Assembly: GCA_945876155.1 (NCBI GenBank)
Contig: CAMCMW010000045.1
Location: forward strand, 1 to 8,675
Reading direction: 5' to 3'
DNA length: 8,675 bases
Source: an uncultured Ruminococcus sp.
GTDB taxonomy: Bacteria; Bacillota; Clostridia; Oscillospirales; Ruminococcaceae
The notes beneath the pieces are model-generated. The model did not search any database. It saw nothing but the letters and a program-made list of their open reading frames with translations, and was not told the DNA's origin. This document shows, piece by piece, positions 4,442 to 8,675 of this stretch. The number at the start of each line of letters is the position of its first letter. Position 1 is the first letter of the stretch. Made by a program: the position numbers and the translations under genes.

Positions 4442-6460
4442 ATGAATACATCAAAAACCGGTAAAATTCCGGAATCTTATGAATTTCCGTTATATCTGTT
4501 CTACCAGGGTAAAAACAGCGAAGCTTACAAATTTTTCGGTGTACATTCAGTTGAAAATAAAAACAGCAAGTGTCATTGCTTTCGTGTCTGGGCTCCGAAT
4601 GCGAAAAGCGTTTCAGTTGTGGGAGATTTTAACCAGTGGGATAAAAATGCAAATCCTATGGAAAAAATTGCTGACGGTATCTGGGAAACTTTTATCTCAG
4701 GTCTTGAACAGTTTGACGCATACAAATACTGTATCGAAACTCAGAAGGGCAAGTTCCTGCTGAAATCAGACCCGTATGCAAATCACTTTGAAACAAGACC
4801 GGGTACAGCCTCTAAAATATATGAGTGTTCCTATGAGTGGACTGATGAAAAGTGGCGGACTGAAAAGTCTAAAAAAATCATTTACAAAAGTCCTGTGAAT
4901 ATTTACGAGGTGCATTTAGGCTCATGGATGCTCGATGAAAATGACAATCATTTAAGCTATATTTCCTTTGCAGAAAAAATTATTCCGTACATGAAAAAGA
5001 TGTCCTATACTCACATTGAGCTTATGCCTCTTACGGAATATCCTTACGACGGTTCATGGGGCTATCAGGTAACAGGCTATTTTGCGCCGACTTCAAGGTT
5101 CGGAACACCGGACGATTTCAAGAGAATGGTTGATATGTTTCACAATGCCGGAATCGGTATTATTCTTGACTGGGTGCCGGCTCACTTCCCGAAGGACGCC
5201 TGCGGTCTTTACGAGTTTGACGGTACCTGCTGCTATGAATATACCGACGAAAGAAAAAGCGAGCATAAGTCATGGGGTACAAGAGTTTTTGACTACGGCA
5301 AGGGTGAGGTTTGCTCATTCCTGATTTCAAGTGCTAATTACTGGATATCTGAATACCATATTGACGGAATCAGAGTTGACGCTGTGGCATCAATGCTTTA
5401 TCTTGACTATGACAGGCGTGACGGCGAATGGTGTCCTAACATTTACGGCGGCAAGGAAAACCTTGAGGCTATTGAATTTTTAAAGCATCTTAACGAAGCA
5501 GTATTCCTTAAAAATCCGGACGTTCTGATGATTGCAGAAGAGTCAACGGCATGGCCGCTGGTTACAAAGCCTACGGATATAGGCGGTCTGGGATTCAACT
5601 TCAAGTGGAATATGGGCTGGATGAACGATATGATACAGTATATGTCCCTTGACCCTATCTACAGGGCGTTTAACCACGACAAGCTGACATTCTCGTTCTT
5701 CTACTGTTTCTCTGAAAACTACGTTCTGCCTATCTCCCATGACGAGGTAGTACACGGAAAATGCTCAATGCTTGAAAAAATGCCGGGTACATACGAACAG
5801 AAATGTAGTTCCTACAGGGCGTTCCTTGCGTACATGATGGCGCACCCTGGCAAAAAACTGCTCTTTATGGGACAGGAATTTGCTCAGACCAACGAGTGGA
5901 ATTATCAGACTCAGCTTGACTGGGCAGCCCTTGAAGAGGAAAATCACAAGAAGATACACCTCTTCTCACAAAAGCTCAATAAATTCTATCTGGACAATGC
6001 ACCGCTGTGGCAGAATGACGATTCATGGCAGGGATTCAGCTGGATTTCCCATGACGATTACACTCAGAGCGTTATTGCGTTCAGAAGATTTGACGATAAC
6101 GGTGATGAGCTTATCGTTGTCTGCAACTTTGTACCGGTTGAGAGAAAGGATTACAAGATAGGCGTTCCTTATGAGGGCGAATACAAGCTGGTGTTCAGCT
6201 CGGACGCTGTTGAATTCGGCGGAGAGGGTATTACTAAAAAGTCAATGAAATCCAAGTCCTATGCAATGCACGGCTTTGAGGACAGCATCTCCCTCGACCT
6301 TGCACCGCTTTCTGTAATCTACTTAAAGCCTTATCCGGCACCAAAGCCGAAAACAGTGCTTATTCCTGAAACGGAAGAAAAAAAGACAACTGCAAAGAAA
6401 AGCAGTACTGAGAAAAAAATCAAGTCTGAGAATACTTTAAAAGAAAGTTCAGCCCTTTAA
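4442..6460 (+). CDS. glgB: 1,4-alpha-glucan branching enzyme (GH13_9)
   Basis: A 672-residue cytoplasmic glycogen branching enzyme that cuts an alpha-1,4-glucan and rejoins the piece as an alpha-1,6 branch. A CBM48-type beta domain (about 30-130; FRVWAPNAKSVSVVGDFNQW) precedes the GH13 barrel (about 150-530) and a C-terminal beta domain. The catalytic triad is visible: nucleophile D313 in GIRVDAVASM, acid E366 in MIAEES, and D434 in ISHDEVVHG. The spacing between them (53 and 121) equals that of E. coli GlgB as I recall it (405, 458, 526). The longer N1 domain of enterobacterial GlgB is absent. The last ~40 residues (from PAPKPK) form a Lys/Glu/Ser/Thr-rich, probably disordered tail. ATG 4442 follows AAGGAGG by 7 nt. 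It is the first gene of the glg cluster, 108 bp before glgC. Confidence 0.96.
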   Translation: MNTSKTGKIPESYEFPLYLFYQGKNSEAYKFFGVHSVENKNSKCHCFRVWAPNAKSVSVVGDFNQWDKNANPMEKIADGIWETFISGLEQFDAYKYCIETQKGKFLLKSDPYANHFETRPGTASKIYECSYEWTDEKWRTEKSKKIIYKSPVNIYEVHLGSWMLDENDNHLSYISFAEKIIPYMKKMSYTHIELMPLTEYPYDGSWGYQVTGYFAPTSRFGTPDDFKRMVDMFHNAGIGIILDWVPAHFPKDACGLYEFDGTCCYEYTDERKSEHKSWGTRVFDYGKGEVCSFLISSANYWISEYHIDGIRVDAVASMLYLDYDRRDGEWCPNIYGGKENLEAIEFLKHLNEAVFLKNPDVLMIAEESTAWPLVTKPTDIGGLGFNFKWNMGWMNDMIQYMSLDPIYRAFNHDKLTFSFFYCFSENYVLPISHDEVVHGKCSMLEKMPGTYEQKCSSYRAFLAYMMAHPGKKLLFMGQEFAQTNEWNYQTQLDWAALEEENHKKIHLFSQKLNKFYLDNAPLWQNDDSWQGFSWISHDDYTQSVIAFRRFDDNGDELIVVCNFVPVERKDYKIGVPYEGEYKLVFSSDAVEFGGEGITKKSMKSKSYAMHGFEDSISLDLAPLSVIYLKPYPAPKPKTVLIPETEEKKTTAKKSSTEKKIKSENTLKESSAL

Positions 6461-6461
6461 T

Positions 6462-6495
6462 ACAGCAAACGCACAGTTTTGTGCGTTAAAGCTGT
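6462..6495 (+). terminator. Hairpin after glgB, possible attenuating terminator
   Basis: AACGCAC (6468-6474) pairs with GTGCGTT (6481-6487) around AGTTTT, and ACAGC (6462-6466) with GCTGT (6491-6495) below a small bulge. It starts right after the glgB stop and is followed by only four T residues before GGG. It would give partial termination or 3'-end protection rather than a full stop. Confidence 0.45.
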
Positions 6496-6525
6496 TTTGG
6501 GCTTATGGATATAAATAATTTAAAT

Positions 6526-6553
6526 TTTGCCGCATTAAGGGGTAAGCGGCAAA
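6526..6553 (+). promoter_or_regulatory. GC-rich hairpin immediately upstream of the glgC ribosome binding site
   Basis: TTTGCCGC (6526-6533) and GCGGCAAA (6546-6553) form a perfect 8-bp stem with a 12-nt loop, ending 3 nt before AGGAGG (6557-6562). No T-run follows, so it is not an intrinsic terminator. A stem here could protect the 5' end of a processed glgC mRNA, mark a cleavage site, or bind a regulator. Confidence 0.5.
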
Positions 6554-6568
6554 GTCAGGAGGAAAGGT

Positions 6569-7771
6569 ATGTATATAAAGAAGGAATGTGTCGCAATGCT
6601 TCTTGCCGGCGGACAGGGAAGCAGACTTTACGCACTGACACAGGACATGGCAAAGCCGGCAGTGCCATACGGCGGAAAATACAGAATTATTGACTTTCCG
6701 CTTTCAAACTGCACAAATTCAGGCATTGATACAGTCGGAGTTCTGACACAGTATCAGCCGCTGGTACTCAACGACTACATCGGAAACGGTCAGCCGTGGG
6801 ACCTTGACAGACTGCACGGCGGTGTTCACGTTCTCCCGCCTTACCAGACATCATTTGGTGCGTCATGGTATGAGGGTACTGCAAACGCAATCTATCAGAA
6901 TATGAGCTTTATTGACAGATATGACCCGGAATATGTAGTTGTTCTCGGCGGTGACCATATCTATAAAATGGATTACTCAAAAATGCTTGATTTCCATAAA
7001 AAGAATGAGGCAGACTGCACTATTGCCGTAATTGACGTTTCAGTTGAAGAGGCAAGCAGATTCGGTATTATGATATGCGACGAAAATCTTAAAGTTGTTG
7101 ACTTTGAAGAAAAGCCAAAGCAGCCTAAGTCAACCCTTGCATCAATGGGTATTTACATATTTACATGGCAGAAACTGAAAAAATATCTGATTGAAAATGA
7201 GAATGCAAACACAGGCTCAAAGGATTTCGGCAAGGATATTATTCCTGCAATGTTACAGAATAACGAAAGACTTTTTGCATACACATTTGACGGTTACTGG
7301 AAAGACGTTGGTACACTTGACAGCCTCTGGGAAGCTAACATGGATTTGTTAAGCCCAAGCGTACCACTCGACCTTTATGACAACGACTGGAAGATTTACA
7401 CAAGAAACAGCAATATGCCTCCGCAGTATATCGGCAGCAACGCCGAGGTTGAAAACTCAATGATTGCAGAGGGAAGTACTATTAACGGTAAGGTAGATTT
7501 TTCGATAATTTTTGCCGGTGCTAAGATTGAAGAGGGGGCAACCGTTAATTACAGTATAGTTATGCCGGGTACAGTCATCAAATCCGGTGCTGTTGTTGAG
7601 TATGCAATTGTCGGTGAGGACTGCGTTGTACATGAAAATGCCAGAATAGGTGTTAGCCCCGAAACTGTTGAAAACAGAGATGAATGGGGTATTGCAGTAG
7701 TCGGACACAACGTTGACATTTCAGAGGGAGCAGAAGTTCTTCCTAAGGATATCATATCCAAGAACATCTAA
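6569..7771 (+). CDS. glgC: Glucose-1-phosphate adenylyltransferase (ADP-glucose pyrophosphorylase), catalytic subunit
   Basis: A 400-residue enzyme making ADP-glucose from ATP and glucose-1-phosphate, the committed step of bacterial glycogen synthesis. The nucleotidyltransferase domain shows the nucleotide loop [10 protein letters not shown] (11-20), [23 protein letters not shown] (127-130) with the catalytic aspartate, FEEKP (179-183) with the sugar-phosphate lysine K182, and YWKDVGT (243-249). From about 285 on it turns into a left-handed beta-helix of hexapeptide repeats (for example [14 protein letters not shown]), the domain used for oligomerisation and allostery. Length is normal. ATG 6569 follows AGGAGG by 6 nt. 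It sits between glgB and glgD, and its stop codon overlaps the glgD ribosome binding site, so the two are likely co-translated and probably form a GlgC/GlgD heterotetramer as in Bacillus-type clusters. Confidence 0.96.
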   Translation: MYIKKECVAMLLAGGQGSRLYALTQDMAKPAVPYGGKYRIIDFPLSNCTNSGIDTVGVLTQYQPLVLNDYIGNGQPWDLDRLHGGVHVLPPYQTSFGASWYEGTANAIYQNMSFIDRYDPEYVVVLGGDHIYKMDYSKMLDFHKKNEADCTIAVIDVSVEEASRFGIMICDENLKVVDFEEKPKQPKSTLASMGIYIFTWQKLKKYLIENENANTGSKDFGKDIIPAMLQNNERLFAYTFDGYWKDVGTLDSLWEANMDLLSPSVPLDLYDNDWKIYTRNSNMPPQYIGSNAEVENSMIAEGSTINGKVDFSIIFAGAKIEEGATVNYSIVMPGTVIKSGAVVEYAIVGEDCVVHENARIGVSPETVENRDEWGIAVVGHNVDISEGAEVLPKDIISKNI

Positions 7772-7786
7772 GGAGGAAAATAGAAA

Positions 7787-8675
7787 ATGGGTGCTAAAAA
7801 GAATGTTTTAGGTCTGATTTTTGCAAGTATGCATGATTCTGACGTTATAGATCTTACTAAAAAGAGAACAATGGGTTCTATTCCTTTCGGCGGACGCTAC
7901 CGTCTTATTGACTTTCCGCTTTCCAATATGGTAAACTCCGGAATCAAGGAAGTCGGCGTTATTACCAAGTCAAACTACGGCTCACTCCTTGACCATCTGG
8001 GTTCAGGCAGAGAATGGGACCTTTCAAGAAAAAACGGCGGACTTCACCTTCTGCCGCCTTTCAGCCACGTTGACAGCGGTATGTACAGAGGCCGTCTTGA
8101 GGCTTTAAACGGCGTATGGGATTTTGTTGACCATTCCAGCGCTGAATATGTTGTTATGTCCGACTGCGACGTTGTAACAACTATTGATTACAAGGCTGCT
8201 CTTGCTTTCCATGAAGAGAGCGAGGCAGATATTACAGTTATCTACGGTAAATACCCCTATGACAGCGGCAGTGAGCAGACAGCAACAGTTCTGGGAATCG
8301 ACGAAACGGGAAGAATCAACGATGTTATGATTGACCCTCAGATTGCCGGAGAGTGCAATGTGTGCCTTAATATGTTCATTCTTTCAAAGGAAGTTCTGAA
8401 AAATATTGTTGTAAATTCAGCCAGCAGAAGTGAATACAGCTTTAACAAGGACGTCCTTCAGGCAAAGAAGAATGAATACAAAATCATGGCGTATGAACAC
8501 AAGGGATATTTCTCAAAGATAGACTCCGTCAAGGCTTACTACGACGCAAATATGGCGCTGCTTGACACTGAAAACAGAGACGGTCTGTTCATTAAGTCTG
8601 CACCGATTTATACAAAAATCAGGGACAACGGTCCGGTTAAATTCGGTCTGGAATCAGAAATCAAAAATTCTCTTA
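7787..8675 (+). CDS. glgD: GlgD, non-catalytic subunit of ADP-glucose pyrophosphorylase (3' truncated)
   Basis: The first 296 codons are present and the window ends inside the gene; family members are about 370 residues. It is homologous to GlgC throughout (IPFGGRYRLIDFPLSNMVNS near 32-51 aligns with the GlgC equivalent), but the catalytic motifs are degraded. The GGQGSRL loop is replaced by FASMHDSD (12-19), GGDH by SDCD (125-128), and the EKP lysine motif is missing near 180-184. In Firmicutes GlgD joins GlgC and modulates its activity and allosteric response rather than catalysing by itself. ATG 7787 has AGGAGG (7771-7776) 10 nt upstream, overlapping the glgC stop, which suggests translational coupling and balanced subunit amounts. 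The remaining beta-helix and, by usual gene order, glgA should lie beyond the window. Confidence 0.93.
   Translation, partial: MGAKKNVLGLIFASMHDSDVIDLTKKRTMGSIPFGGRYRLIDFPLSNMVNSGIKEVGVITKSNYGSLLDHLGSGREWDLSRKNGGLHLLPPFSHVDSGMYRGRLEALNGVWDFVDHSSAEYVVMSDCDVVTTIDYKAALAFHEESEADITVIYGKYPYDSGSEQTATVLGIDETGRINDVMIDPQIAGECNVCLNMFILSKEVLKNIVVNSASRSEYSFNKDVLQAKKNEYKIMAYEHKGYFSKIDSVKAYYDANMALLDTENRDGLFIKSAPIYTKIRDNGPVKFGLESEIKNSL

Noticed and set aside
6505..6693. 62-codon ORF overlapping the start of glgC, considered as a leader peptide
   Set aside because: It has no convincing ribosome binding site and runs out of frame through glgC; the composition is that of a shadow frame.

Overview
The window looks like chromosomal DNA from an anaerobic, probably spore-forming Clostridia of the Ruminococcus/Oscillospiraceae kind. 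This rests on an [FeFe]-hydrogenase tail, a SpoIIE sporulation phosphatase, a glgB-glgC-glgD glycogen cluster in Firmicutes order, strong AGGAGG ribosome binding sites and moderately AT-rich DNA with very AT-rich intergenic gaps. The genus is inferred; no rRNA or other marker is present.

Layout. (1) 1-153: last 50 codons of an [FeFe]-hydrogenase-type protein, followed by a hairpin with A- and T-runs that can end transcription from both sides (169-201). (2) 295-780, minus strand: a zinc dCMP deaminase. It faces the hydrogenase tail and is divergent from ksgA. A near-consensus plus-strand promoter (245-273) points into its 3' end. (3) 781-990: a 210-bp divergent gap. It holds an unusual element (810-945) with four copies of one 15-mer in alternating orientation, forming a perfect 40-bp palindrome and an imperfect 41-bp one. 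Candidate promoters for both flanking genes overlap the second palindrome, and a CodY-box-like sequence lies at 953-967. (4) 991-1863: ksgA, the 16S rRNA dimethyltransferase. (5) 2001-4238: spoIIE, preceded by TTGACA and TATAAT hexamers 21 bp apart, the spacing known for Spo0A-activated sigma-A promoters. (6) 4442 to the window end: glgB, glgC and the start of glgD behind one good promoter (4390-4418).

How the genes work together. GlgC, probably paired with the catalytically degenerate GlgD, makes ADP-glucose. A glycogen synthase, expected downstream but outside the window, would build linear alpha-1,4 chains, and GlgB adds alpha-1,6 branches. The deaminase supplies dUMP for thymidylate synthesis. 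KsgA matures the small ribosomal subunit. SpoIIE acts in asymmetric septation and sigma-F activation. The genes are mostly familiar families. I see no new multi-gene system. The items most worth a second look are the four-copy palindromic element, the 21-bp-spaced spoIIE promoter, and the promoter antisense to the deaminase.
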